A DNA stretch of 64,000 nt, from the NCBI GenBank assembly GCA_958009085.1, contig OY253687.1, positions 823,259 through 887,258 of the forward strand. Direction: 5' to 3'. This document shows, piece by piece, positions 46,727 through 58,050 of the stretch; position 1 is the stretch's first letter; the number at the start of each line of letters is the position of its first letter. This stretch comes from Protoeuglena noctilucae. Its lineage: Eukaryota > Chlorophyta > Pedinophyceae > Marsupiomonadales > Marsupiomonadaceae. The position numbers and the translations under genes were made by a program. Under the pieces are notes generated by a model. That model saw nothing but the letters and a program-made list of their open reading frames with translations, ran no database searches and had not been told where the DNA came from.

Positions 46727-47053
46727 TGCGGAGGGGTGGCGGTTGCTGGGGCGGCGCGGTTTCCGAGCGATCCGCCTCCGCTCAGCCGCGGCCTGAGTGC
46801 GCTGGGCGCGTTGCCGCCCTCTTGCTAGAAGGGTGGCGTTGAAACCGCTCAGCTGACACTGGGTCACACCCTCACTGGCGCGCCTGCCAGCACCTGCGCT
46901 AGACACCTGGCGCTAGGGACGAATCTTCTACAACACTCACCCCGCCTCGCCTGCGCCGGCCGTGCCCCCCGCTCTTGGCCGCCCAGCCTTGAACGGGCGT
47001 GGGGGCACCGGCGAGGGGCGGGCCTCGCAGCGTCGACGAGGCCAGCCACTGAC
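46727..47053. other. short intergenic spacer
   Basis: About 330 bp between enolase and the PsbP-like gene, same strand. It holds the enolase 3' UTR and presumably the next promoter; nothing else seen. Confidence 0.4.
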
Positions 47054-48111
47054 ATGCCCCGCCACATGTATGGCATGACGCGCCTTATCCGCCTGCCCGC
47101 GCCGCGCGCCGTGCCCTGCCCCCGGTCGTCTTCGCCACCTGCCCGTCCATCGGATGTGCCCCTGGAGGGTCGTCGGCTGCAACTGGGCGCAAGCACCGTG
47201 GCCCTGACGCTGGCTTTGCTGACATGTGATGCTGTCGCGGAGCCGTTGGGCGCTCGGCTGGGCGGTGCGGACGCGGAGACCGTGCTGAACAGCGTGCTCG
47301 GCGCGTACGGTCTTCCGGGGCTCAAGCTCGGTCCCGAGAGATTCGTGGTGTACGACGATTTCGACAATGCATTCGTTTTCGAGTATCCGAGGTGCGATGG
47401 CGCTTCCCGGCCCCTGGGTGCTGGTCCCGTCTGGATTCGCCACATCGCCCCCGTCCCCTCGACACGCGATGCGCCGGCGTTTCGCTGCAGGGGATGGGTC
47501 GGACGCCCTAACCGCGAGCGACCTGGCGTCGTCTTCAGCAACTTCCAGACGGCGGACCAGCTCTCCGTCGAGGTCTTCCCGAGCGCAAAGGGGGACCTGG
47601 TGGCCCAGGCCGTCCAGGCGCTGGTGCGGGCGGGGTGGCGTGCTGCCGACAGCAATTCGCGGGCGGGTGGGGCCTGCACCGCCCTGCCATCCCCCGCGCA
47701 CCGTGCGTCCCTCGCAGGTCGTCCCGCCGGGGCTGGCGAGCGGAGACTCGAAGCTCTCGGCCCCGAGCATCCGCAGCGTCAAGTCAGAGGTGCGGGAGGT
47801 GGACGGATTCCAGTACACCTTCATCGCCTTCACGAGCGAGACGACGACGCGGTCGGGGTACGACGTGCGTAGGAAGCACGTGGCGGTGGCGGCAGAGGTG
47901 CGCGGGCACAGCTGGCTGCGGGAAACCAGCGGTCATCGGTGCCACGCATGTGATGGGCGTGTGGTGTGGATGACCACTGGCTGAGGTCCTTTCTCGTCTG
48001 CAGAAGAGGGGCCAGGTGTACGTGCTTGGCTGCAGCGTGCGAAGCGACAAGTGGGACGCGGACAAGGCGGCCCTCGTGCAGCACGTTTTGGACTCGTTCC
48101 GCGTGCGATAG
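47054..48111 (+). CDS. PsbP-domain thylakoid lumen protein
   Basis: Four exons (47054-47391, 47491-47623, 47718-47897, 48004-48111) give about 252 residues. The N-terminus is Arg/Pro/Ser-rich like a plastid transit peptide. It is followed by RRLQLGASTVALTLALLTCD and AVA, a twin-arginine hydrophobic signal of the kind used for import into the thylakoid lumen. The mature part has the PsbP signatures YDDFDNAFVFEYP, GWVGRPNRERPGVVFSNFQT, FQYTFIAFTSETTTRSGYD and KRGQVYVLGCSVRSDKWD, ending VQHVLDSFRVR. PsbP proteins and PPD paralogues act on the lumenal side of photosystem II or in photosystem assembly; which paralogue this is cannot be told. Exon 2 must end at 47623 (GTGCGG donor), because the later GT breaks phase. 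The first of three clustered ATGs (47054) was taken as start. Confidence 0.88.
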
Positions 48112-48307
48112 TGAGTCGCGACAGAGCTGAGCTTTCAAAGCAGAGCGATCCGACTGCACGTCACAGGGCGCACGGTGCAAGGGTTGACCAGCTGCATGGC
48201 AGGTCGCCTGAAGCGGGCAGCGTGCGTGGCGACCCACTGCCGACCGCTCTCGTGGCGGTATCTCAAGAGCAGGCAGCGTCAGGCGGTGTGCGCAGCCAGT
48301 CGTAGCC

Positions 48308-49249
48308 CTAGGCATCCGCGTCCCCTCGCGTATCCTTGTACAGCGCCGCAGGGCTGAACTCGTAGTAAGCGCGCACGAACTGCAGCTTGGCGTCCTCCCT
48401 GCCCATGCCCTTGAGCGCGTCCCAGGCATCCCACCGGGCCCTGCACGGGGAGGGCCACCACGCATGTCGTGATGCAAGCCGGATGCTGCGGGCACGCAAG
48501 GCCCCCATTCGCCGCACCTGGCGCCGCACTCACCTGCCGTCGAAGTCGATGCCGCCCTTCTCCGCCCACATGGGCCTCTCAGCCGTGTTGTCTCCGCTCT
48601 CTGCCTGGGAGTGCAGGGCCGCCAGCGTGTAGTACTCGTCGGGCTTCATCGTCGCACCGCCGGGCTTGGAGATGATGCGCCACTTCAGGGTGGGGTACTT
48701 GGCCACGAGGGCAGGGTACTCGGCTGCGGGCGTGGGCACGGGCACGCAAGGGCATGCGTCGGCACATCGCACGGTCTTCCAAAGGCTGACGTGAAGATGT
48801 GCTTGATCGACGCCGCGTTCAGAGCATGCTCATGCAGGCCCCGTCCACGTCGAGTCCTCCCCCCCTCTCCCCACCTTTGTCGTAGCTCTCCTTGATGTGA
48901 GCGCTCTTGGGCTTGTCGTCCTGGGCGACGGCCGCGCCCTGCTTGGGGCCTGACTCGGCACGCAGCTGCTGTCGCTTGAGGAGCTTGAGCTCGTGCCGCG
49001 CGAACCGAAGCCGCTGCCGCGACGGGCCTGCAGTGGGAGCCGTGGCCTGGGCGAGACACTGAGTCACCGAGTCCCCAGCCCTGGCCGTCTCTACGCACGC
49101 GACGGACGCCCCAGCGAGCCCTCACCGGGTGTTTCGGCCAGATGCGCCGCCTTCTCAATGGCCTGCTGGATTTTCGCCACGTCTTTGGACGCCACAGCCG
49201 CGTCCAGGAGACGCACGGCCTCCGGGGCCGGGAGGGGGCTCTGGACCAT
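48308..49249 (-). CDS. protein with C-terminal acyl-CoA-binding (ACBP) domain
   Basis: Four exons (49249-49126, 49027-48875, 48723-48534, 48440-48308) in perfect phase give 199 residues. The N-terminal half is helical and Lys/Gln-rich (VASKDVAKIQQAIEKAAHLA, RHELKLLKRQQLRAESG). The C-terminal half matches ACBP: YYTLAALHSQAESGD, AERPMWAEKGGIDFDG, then RARWDAWDALKGMGREDAKL. ACBPs bind long-chain acyl-CoA esters. However, the Tyr and Lys of the usual YKQAT ligand motif are replaced (here LHSQAE), while the GRARWDAW segment is kept, so ligand binding may be altered. There is no targeting signal. Convergent with the PsbP-like gene; the stops are about 200 bp apart. Confidence 0.85.
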
Positions 49250-49957
49250 CTCCACGCCTGGACTCAAATGTACTGCATATAGGAGAATTCAGTCGTTTCA
49301 CATTTGCTGCAATCCGGGTCCCTGCGCGCCGCGCACAAGGCGTGTCCCTCTGTATTCCCCTGCAACCCGCGTGGTCGCTGCGACCGACAATCCAGCCCGT
49401 GGCGTGCACCGGCAGCTACAGCTAGCGATTGGTAAGCTCCAGCAGTGCGTCCGGCGATGCTTCGTCCGCCGAATTCGCGAGACCATGGACATACCTGCGC
49501 TGCTGCAGCCGATGTGCGCCCGGCCGAGCGCGCCAGCTCTGATTAGGCTGCCGAGATCACGAGAAATAGTACAGTTGCAATGAGGCAGCACAAAGCTATC
49601 GCAGCCCGGCCGTCGCGTTTCCCGATGGTGCCCCTGACGCACCAAACCTGACACGGCGTTGCGGGCGGGGATGCACGGGGCGATCTGACCGTTTGGTTCG
49701 GATGTCTGCCCATGACTGCATCTAGGAGGGTCGGCGCTGCGGTCCGCGAATCGAGGATTTCTGAGCAGAGAGCGTAATTTTGTGTGTGACTTGCCTCTCG
49801 CCTGTGACGGGGCTGCCCCGCTGCGATCGGGAACAATAGCTAGCTCCCGGGTCGCCCGTGAGAAGAGGGGGTCGTTCATCAGGGCAGCACGACCCTAGGT
49901 TCCCGGAGGCGCTGGACTCGCAGCCTGGCGACGCGATCCGCCGAAAGCCCGGCCGCC
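49250..49957. other. divergent promoter region of ACBP-like gene and SEC11
   Basis: About 700 bp, noticeably less GC-rich than the flanking exons. Nothing else recognised. Confidence 0.4.
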
Positions 49958-50826
49958 ATGGATGCCCTTCGCTCTCTCGCGCGTCAGAACTGGCGCTCGC
50001 ACTTTGCGCAGGCGCTCTCGCTCGGCATGGTTGTCTCAGGCGAGTGCTCACTGTGCGGGATCGCAGATGGGCGCGACGCTCGTGCGCCCCGCGCGCGATG
50101 GCGGCCCGTTCCGGCGTTGACTGTTGCCTCCTGTCACGAGGCGCGGCCGGATCGGCAGCGGGCGGGCCGAGTCGCGCGCTGCGGTACCTCGCAGGGGCGC
50201 TGATCGTGTGGAAGGTGCTCATGCTCGCGACGGGCAGCGAGTCCCCCGTCGTGGTGGTGCTGTCGGGGTCCATGGAGCCGGGTTTCTACAAGGGCGACAT
50301 GCTGGTCCTCAACATGCCCTCCCCCGCGCACCCGGTCGGGGTGGGCGACATCGTGGTCTTCAATGTGGAGGACAAGGCCATCCCCATCGTGCACAGGTGA
50401 GGGCGAGCAAGCACTCGAGAGTCGCGTCGACTGCGCCATCGTGTGCGCGTGATTGCACCCTCCCTGCCTGCCTTTTGCAGGGTCATTGAGTTCCACGAGC
50501 GCCGTGACGTGCCGGCTGTGGCCTTCGACGCGGTGACCAAGGGAGACAACAACGCCATGGATGACCGACTGGGGGGCATTTACACGGGCAAGATGGTGAG
50601 TGCAGTTAGTGGGATGGGAGGATGGGAGCTGTCCCTGCCATGCGTGGCACACACCCGCGGGTTGCCTCTCCCGCAGAGCTGGCTCAGCGCCAGGCACATC
50701 CTGGGCCGCGTAATCGCGTACGTGCCCTACATGGGCATGATGACCATATGGATGAACGAGTCCCTGGCATTCAAGGTCGGCCTCATCGGCTTCCTGGGGT
50801 TCATGGTGCTCACGACCAAGGACTAG
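49958..50826 (+). CDS. SEC11: signal peptidase complex catalytic subunit SEC11
   Basis: Cleaves signal peptides from proteins entering the ER. Four exons (49958-50039, 50195-50396, 50481-50595, 50677-50826) give 182 residues, normal for SEC11. N-terminal membrane anchor [20 protein letters not shown]. The catalytic serine is in [17 protein letters not shown], the active-site histidine in IPIVHRVIEF and the acidic region in [24 protein letters not shown] and a C-terminal hydrophobic helix follow. Eukaryotic SEC11 uses a Ser-His(-Asp) mechanism rather than the Ser-Lys pair of bacterial enzymes. Intron 1 has a GC donor (TCAG|GCGAGT at 50040), required by continuity of the conserved VVSGALIVWK segment. 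Confidence 0.96.
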
Positions 50827-51706
50827 GACTAGCCAGCGATGGGGAGCGAAGCAGGGCTGAGCAGCGGGGGAGGCGTGGGCGGGCGACCTGCGCCGACTGT
50901 GTTCGGTGCGCGTGCCTTTGCAGCGCTTGCTTGCAGCCCCAGCCTCTCAGCTCCCATGAAGTATGAGTGTGTGTTCACGGGCAGCAGTGGCAGTGTGCTT
51001 GGATAGGTCACAGCGCACCCCTCAGCGTGGAGACTGCACGTGCCGGCCCACGGGTGAGGTCGGGGATTGCATGGACGGCTTGCTTGCTGCGCCGCGGCTA
51101 CCGAGCCGCAGAGGTGACGGGAGAAGGAGCTGCGCTTTAGCGACGGTGGGTGGTGAGGCGTGGTGGGCCATGGAGGGGGCGCACGAGCACCCGATGTGCC
51201 ACGACGCCCTCGCTGACGTGCAAGCCTGCCCTGCTGCACCTCACCCCATCAGGCGAGCGCGGCAGTCACACCGGCACCCTCTGCGCACAGGCCAGCATCT
51301 GCATTCCGCACAGATCCCGAGAGTCGCACACATTAACATGCCCCACTTCTACCCCGCCAAGTGCCGCTGCCGCTGCCTCTGCTCCGTGGGCGTGGCCGAG
51401 GGGCAGGCCGCGTCGCTGCCGGGCGTCCCATCGCACACACAGCCTCTCTGTCTCGCCCGTCATTGAGGGCTCAGGGTGGCTGATAAGGCAGTGCCCCTGG
51501 AGATGCCGTGCCCCGCAGCGTCGGTGCGTTGCTGGTCATGGCTGGTGTTGTGTGCCGCAGCCGGGGCCGAGGCGCTCGTCGCGCCGGCAGCGCACCGTCG
51601 CAGGCGGGCCATGGCGCTGCACGTGCCCTGATGACAACCTTCTATACCCGAGGGACCCGGCGAGGTCCGTTTACCTTCACCTGCACTGCGCCCGCCTGTC
51701 GTCATG

Positions 51707-51792
51707 GGTGAGGCGAGCGACGCGCCGGCTGGCGCGCGTATTGCCTGCGATGCCGTCCATGGCTGGCGGAGAAGGTGCTTTTGTCAAGGGGG
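51707..51792. repeat. direct repeat, first copy
   Basis: Starts GGTGAGGCGAGCGACGCGCC and is similar to 52720-52808. Both read an RRATRRL...PAMP.MAGG peptide on the plus strand and a GIAGN.R.SRRVARLT peptide on the minus strand. Which strand, if either, is coding is unclear. Confidence 0.7.
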
Positions 51793-52719
51793 GCTGAAGA
51801 GGGTGTTGCGGCTGAGTTCTCTTGTGCGCTGAGGTGCAAGGGCTGGGGACGCCAGGAACTTCCTGGATGCCCCGGCGCGCTGGAAAACGCAAGTGACGCA
51901 GCGCAGGAAACGAGCTGCGAGGGCGGAGAGCGCCTGTGACACAGCACGGCCTGCAGAGTTGCACAGACCTGAGTGACGGGAGTCGTTGCCTGGGGCAGAG
52001 GCGGCGACGATTGCGGTTTTGGGCATGGGCAGGGAGGATAGCGTGCGTGAGCGAGGCCACGGGGGCTGCGAGGACTTCGCTGCACGGGCGTAGGCAAACT
52101 TCTACATTGCTGAGAGCGTGCGTGAGGTGGGCGGGCCAGCAGACGAGCTCTTGGCGGCACAGGCGGGCTCAGCGGCAAGGCGGGCGGGACGTTGGACGTG
52201 TGACCTGTCCGCGGCCGCACGGAGCCCAGACGAGCAGCTTACGCGCTCCTTGATTCGGAAGACGCTCATGATGGCTTTGCACGCGCTGTTCGCTGGCTCG
52301 GTGCGCTGTGGTGCGTCTCGCGGCCCGTGCTGGAGGGAAAGGGATTTACGGCCTCTTTTTTGAAGCTATGGCACGCAGCGATGGAGGTCTGAGCGGAAGG
52401 TGTCACGGAGTAGCTGGAAGCGGGGTTGTCTGGGTTCTGGTGTCGGTGAGGTGCTCACGCTTGCCACCCCTGCCAGCGACCGGCGACGCGTGGTCGCGTG
52501 GGGCCAACGCACTCACTTCCAGAGGCCAGTATCCGGGCGCTTATGGTCCTCTGTGCGTCGCGGCATGTGCACATGCACGGGAGCTGCGGGCTGGGCCGCA
52601 GGCCTGGCGCTGTGCAGTGGGTGCCGGCAGCATGTTTGGGTGGTGGTCGAGGTGTGTCAAAGGACCGTTGAGAGGAGTAATTCCCAATGTCTGCGCCCGC
52701 GGGGGACACCGGGGTTGCA

Positions 52720-52808
52720 GGTGAGGCGAGCGACGCGCCGGCTCATGCGTGCATTTCCTGCGATGCCTGCTATGGCTGGAGGGATGGGCGCCCTTTGTCT
52801 GAGGGGGT
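52720..52808. repeat. direct repeat, second copy
   Basis: About 80% identical to 51707-51792, 1 kb away. Here it follows GGGGTTGCAG, an acceptor-like string. Confidence 0.7.
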
Positions 52809-53629
52809 TGGCGAGAGTTGGTGCGGCAAAGCCTTGTGCGCTTTGGGGCAATGAAGGTGCAGCTGGTCGAGGTCCGGGGGTGCTGGTGTGCCGCTTGGCT
52901 CCGGGGGGCTTGTGGCGTCGGGGCGGGGGGGCGGGTCCGTCTTGGGCTGGGCGAGCTTGCTCCGGGCTCCGGCGTCCGCGTGCACGTCGGTCTGCGGTTA
53001 AAAATGCGTAGGGAAGAGCGCGCCGAATCGGCCGCCCGGACCGCTCTCTGGCGCCCCGGTCATACCCTGCTCCACCCGTCCGGCCTTCTCTTCCGTTCGA
53101 CCGAGCATTACGGCGGGAAACGCGTATAACGACCCTGTGCTAGCGTCTGATCCCATAGAGGCGACCTGGCGTCGCCAGGCGTTCCGTACCGTCGCGCCGA
53201 ATTTTAGGCCTCGGCCTGGTTCGCGCCCGCTCGAGACCGCTTGCGAGCGTCCTAGTCTAGATTTTCTGGCAGCTGACGGCTCCGTTGTCCACCCGGGCGC
53301 TCCCAGGCAGCCGCATTCCGGTGTAGAGCTGGGTGAGCAATTGGGGACCGCTGCACCCGTGTAACCGTCCAATTCGCTCGCCGTCGCCCCCAGGCACTAT
53401 ATCAATGATCTCCGACACGCGCACGCAGGAGAGGGACGCCCGGGCGTCTTCCCGCCCGCGCCCGCGCGATGGCCTTAAGTTTAGACGGAGGGCCCGGTGA
53501 CAGGCGAGCGGCGCGGTGCCTGCATCGGTCCTCTGTCATCCTCTCGTGCTGCCGTGCTCCCCGGCGAATCCTCCGCGGCGCGCGGAGAGCGGGAGCGGGC
53601 CCACCAACATTCCCCCGCCTACCCACAGC

Positions 53630-54713
53630 ATGCTGAACCCGGGCCAGCGCACTCGTTTGATTTACCGCAATCGGAACGACGACGACCTCAAGAACCAGGC
53701 GGAGCTGGGCAGAGGGATCCTCTTGACCCCCAACGTGCAGATGTCGTTCGCGGCCGACTCGATCAAGAACATGTGGCTGAACGAACGCGGGGAGACGCCG
53801 GCCCTGGTGTACGTCGCCATGGCGGATCTCCAGAACCTCCCTATCGAAGTCCCGACGCACTCAACTGACGGAGAGAAGCTTCGTCTCGTCAAGATCGGCT
53901 TGGGGTCGTTCTACCGGGACGGTGCGCTTCCGTCGCGCGTGGCGGACATGAAGGCCGCTTACCTGCAGATCCTCGGGTGTAGTCGGTGAGTGGCGCGGTG
54001 GTGGCGTTCGCGCGGCTAGCGCGGATGAATGTTTTACGATGAGTGTGACGGTGCCATGCCGCATGCCGACGGTAGCTATCGGTTTGTTTTTTTTGTTGGG
54101 CTTTGGCTTGGGTTGACGTCCGGGTAACGTGAGCACATTAGCGTGCCTGTTGGGGTTTCGACTCCATCATGAGTCGATGCGTTAGGCCTGTGTGTGCCAG
54201 ACGTATGGGTTGGGCCCACGCCTGCGAGAAACAGCAACCCACGCCCGTCCATCCATGCGCATGCTCCCATCCCCCCTTCCCACAGGACGGAGGTCCCCAT
54301 GAACCGGAGGAAGGGCGTGACCATGGAGAAGGTCTTGCAGTGCGCGACGGTGCACCTGTGGCACCCCGACCTCTCCAACCTGCTCATCTCGGGCTACTCG
54401 GAGTGCCGAATCATGACTGAGGCCCAGGCAAGTGGGGAAGCGCTCTATCCGCGCGGGGGGCTGTGGGATGAACCTTGACCGGGACCGCTGCTCGATGTAC
54501 ATGACGCAGTTCAAGGCTACGGCGGAGGCGTTGGACAGCCTGGCGAAGGAGTGGCGCCATGCCACGGACGCCGAGCTGGTGCGTCGGGCGTGGGCAGCTG
54601 GAGGGAGCATCAGCCCTTTGTACGCTAACAACGACGCGTTCAAGGGCCTCCCGCCCGAGGCCTGGTTCGAGGGGCGATCCCAGGATCAAGACCGCGCAAG
54701 AGGAGGCTTTTAA
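53630..54713 (+). CDS. uncharacterised 233-residue protein
   Basis: Three exons (53630-53985, 54286-54427, 54510-54713) join in phase. The protein starts MLNPGQRTRLIYRNRNDDDL, continues with RGILLTPNVQMSFAADSIKN, NMWLNERGETPALVYVAMAD and VTMEKVLQCATVHLWHPDLS, and ends with a helical part (FKATAEALDSLAKEWRHATD) and RGGF. The second intron has a GC donor (CAG|GCAAGT at 54428). The family is not recognised; no membrane segment or enzyme motif. It is 120 bp upstream of, and co-oriented with, the SANT/AT-hook gene, so the two could belong to one transcript or one mobile cassette. The 3' end is uncertain: an alternative frame continues past 54713. Confidence 0.55.
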
Positions 54714-54832
54714 GGTGACGTTGAGGGCGGCGGCGACGAGGGGGAGCGGGTCGGGCGACCCGCTTTGGCGGCATCGGCCGCGCCGCACAACATCATTGCT
54801 TACTGCTCGCACGTGGTCCGCAGCGGTGTGTC

Positions 54833-57828
54833 ATGGAGTCCCCCACCCTGCGCACGTTTGTTGAGAAAGTGGAGGGCTCCCTACCCCTCGTGGCAGAGTG
54901 GACGCCCATCAGGTGCGACGCGCCCGTGGGCTACGCCACCATCCCTTCCAAGGGCGGGGCGCGGGCGCAGGCGCTGGCGGGGGGGCGGTGGACCGTGCAG
55001 CAGCGCGGCGACGGCACGGTTGCCGTCTGCCCCGTGCACTCTGCTTCTCAGGACGGGGCCGAGGGGCAGGCACAGCCGTCGGAGGCCGCTGGGGCCGAGG
55101 GGCAGGCGCCGCCGTCGGGGGCCGCTGGGGCCGCCGGGCGCCGCGTGCGACAGCTGGGTGAGGCAGCGTGCCGTGCTTGTCCGCGGCCCGTTTCCGGCTG
55201 CACACGCTTGTCGAGGGCCGGACCCGTCCCCTCCGCAGATGGGTGGTGGGACGAGGAGGGGTTCAGGCGGCTGGCCAGGATTCACATCTTTGGCGGTTAT
55301 CAGCCGGAGCGCGCATCCCCTTACGGCAAGAACATCACTTTCCAGGACACGTTGGTGAGTGCGCTGGCCGCGGTCGGGCCTGTCCTCAAATTCGCCGGCC
55401 GGCATGACAACGGGCTCCCTTACGGCTCGCAGGAGACGACGGAGGGACAGCGGTTCCTAGCGGCCTTTCTCAACGGTCGGGGGCGCGCCGCCGCAGCGAC
55501 GGCGAGCCGCAAGCCGGGCTTTCGCGTGGCCTGGGCGCAGTGCCTGGCTGAGCATGGCAGGGAGGGGCCGGCCACGGACGCCGAGCGGGCCCGCATCGAG
55601 GCCGCCGTCAAGAAGGTGGAGGCGCGTGGCGACTACACGTCGGGGCCGGCGGCGGAGGAGGACAGCCTGGAGCTGGTGGAGCTTTTCCGGGAGGTGAAGC
55701 GGGCGCTGGACGCGGACGGCCAGCTCACGGGGTGGACGGCCGACCAGATGCAGCTTTGCTGGGAGGCGGGCCAGGTCGCCAGGCGCCGCGTGGCGGCGGG
55801 CATGACCCGCCTGTCACAGGGCGAACTCAAGGCCGTGGAGGACGTGCTGGAGGCAGAGCCCGACATCCACCTGGACCTCCCGGCGGTCAAGGCGAGCGCG
55901 CGGTGGGGACGGACGACCGGGGCACCTCTTGATGCATGACGCCATGACGTGACGTGATGGCTGGCCCGCAGGAGGCTGCGGTGGCGAGGCTGCGTGAAAA
56001 ACGGAGCCACGTGGGCCGCCTGGGCGAAGCAAGCCACATGTCCATGTGGGCGCTCGTGCAAGGCATCCGCGGGGGGCGCCGTGGGACGTCCGGACAGAAG
56101 CTGATGTGGACGGAGGAGGACAAGGACCTGCTCGCGTGCTTGCGGTGGGAGCTGGAGGAGCAGGTGCGGCGCGCATGCCCCGCCAGTCTTGGGCTATTAG
56201 GCTCGCTTCACGTTTGCTCCCCTTGCCCCAAGGGGCTAGGGCCACCCACAATATGGGCATAGCACGCTGACATTCGCAGCGCATCGGGGGGGACGGCGAC
56301 GCCACGGGCGACGATCATAGCATGACGGCGCTTTTTGGCTACTTCCCCGGTCGGTCGGAGGACGCGATCCGGTCGAAGGCGCTCGAGATGACGCTGCATG
56401 ACGCGTGGGAGCGCCTGCGTGGCGATGGCGGCGATTGGGCCGACGAGAAGACCAAGGTCCTCATGGAGGCCATCCGGGGCATCCTGGACACCATCCCCCT
56501 CGTGCGGGGGACGATGCGGGACAAGGAGGTGCTCCGACAACTGGCTTTTCGGCGGGACCTGCAGGACCACTGGCGTAGCAAGCGCGTCTTGATGGTGAGG
56601 GACACTACCTTTCGATAGTTGCCGTGTGTGTCGCGCCGGGCGCATGTGACATGTGGGTTCTCCATGACGCCCTCGCTCTGCCTGCAGTTCGCGTTGTGGG
56701 GGTGCGACGTGTGCCTGGACTTGCCCCCAGCTGCCGGCATCTCGGCCATTACGTACTATGAGCGGCAGGACCGGCGCGGGACGCCGGCGCGATACCAGTG
56801 GCCCCCGGAGCTTGATGCCATGTTGGGCGAGGAGATCAAGGCCCGCATTCGAGGGGCCCTGAACTTGGGTGACAACGCCCCCTTCCCTTGCCCCGAGGAC
56901 GTCAAGGCCGAGCTGACCAAGAAGATGGGGAAGCAGGCACGGGAATGGCGGGCCGCGTCCCGCGAGCCAATTGCGGTGCGTGTGCGAGTCTGTGCGGCAA
57001 TGCGTTTTGCATGACGTCACCCAAATCTGTTGTGGAAAAGGGGGTTTCCATTACATGTCTGGATGCCACTCGTCCTTGATTTGTGCATGTAGGTGGCCAT
57101 GCAAGGCCGAATCCAGCAGCTCGGGCCGGTGCAAGACTGGCCACTCGATGACCTCAAGAGGCTCGTCATGGACAACTTCAGCAAGTACGCTGGCGCCGGG
57201 CAGCAGGGCGGGGGGGGGCAGAGGTGGTCGGCGGAAGCGAAGAAGATCGTCCGCGAGGTCGTCGAGCGCCACAAAGGAGCTTCGACGTCCGTTCCAAAGT
57301 TGGTGGTGAGTGGCGATAACGGGGGTTCGAGCGCGCAGATGCGCACGCGCCCGTATCCACTGGCATCCACCCATACACCCTGTGAGCCCTTCCTGCTCCC
57401 AGGCCAAGGTGCAAGAGGAGCTGCAGAAGAAGGGGTGTGAGGGGCGCAAGGATGGTGGCGTCGACTACATGGTGCGCGAAATCCTGAAAACGGCGGAGGG
57501 CGGCTCGGAGGGCGCGCGGCAGGCCAAGAGGCCGACTCAGGGCCGTTTGGCGGACGGGCGGCCGGCCAAGAAGGCGGGCCGGGGCGGCCGTGGGCGCGGC
57601 CGGCCGGCGAAGAAGGCGGCCCTAGGCGGCGCCAGGACGGGGGGCGTCGCGGAGGTGGGGGGTTCCGGTGGCGGGGGCGTGGGCGGGTGCGGGGGCGGGG
57701 ATAGCGATAGCGACGTGCAGCTTGTGGGGCTGTCAGCTCTCGGCGGCTCGGGGGGCGGCGCGGGAGTGGGGGGTCCCGGCGGTAGGGGCGCGGGTAGCGA
57801 CAACGACAGCGACGTCCAGCTGGTGTAA
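54833..57828 (+). CDS. SANT/Myb-like, AT-hook protein of unknown function
   Basis: Eight exons (54833-55157, 55239-55354, 55433-55891, 55972-56163, 56280-56594, 56688-56975, 57093-57305, 57403-57828) give 777 residues in phase. Order: unknown N-terminal part with a GAEGQA-type imperfect repeat; charged helical region; a SANT/Myb-like segment (KLMWTEEDKDLLACLRWELE ... FGYFPGRSEDAIRSKALE); a second helical region; a Lys/Arg/Gly-rich tail with an AT-hook core (GRGGRGRGRPAKK); and two C-terminal acidic motifs (SDSDVQLV and NDSDVQLV) resembling SUMO-interaction motifs. These features suggest a DNA-binding nuclear protein. Introns 1 and 2 (81 and 78 nt) are multiples of three without stops, so retention would keep the frame. 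The third intron has a GC donor (AAG|GCGAGC at 55892). It lies beside a LINE and repeats; a transposon origin is possible but no transposase motif is seen. Confidence 0.7.
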
Positions 57829-57881
57829 GGGGGAGGCGCGAGGGTAGGTGGGGGGAGGGTGAAGGAGGGTGGGGGTGCTTT

Positions 57882-58050
57882 GAAAAGAAAAAAAAGCCCG
57901 CGGCGGGATCGGAGCCCGACACGTCAGCACCTAGTGCCGGGCACAGGGGGGCGAACCCCCACACTGGCCCCTTGGGAACCACACTCCCAGAGTGCGTGGG
58001 GGCTTTGCAGCGCGTCCCGGGGGCGGCAGCGTCGTTAGGCCACCTGAACG
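57882..58050. repeat. dispersed repeat R1, copy 2 (internally deleted)
   Basis: GAAAAGAAAAAAAAGCCCGC, then the same path as the 40.9-kb copy to CAGCACCTAGTGCC. It then jumps directly to GGGCACAGGGGGGCGAAC, omitting about 100 bases present at 40.9 kb. The omitted block is flanked by GGTGCC in the longer copy. Confidence 0.8.

Larger units (their letters stand above)
50827..53629. other. 2.8-kb region with no convincing gene
   Basis: Long but unremarkable open frames on both strands, no splice-consistent coding path and no family motif. It holds a pair of ~87-bp direct repeats (51707 and 52720). Between 53130 and 53380 the sequence has many CG-containing words and a different texture. It could be decayed coding sequence or regulatory DNA. 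Confidence 0.4.
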
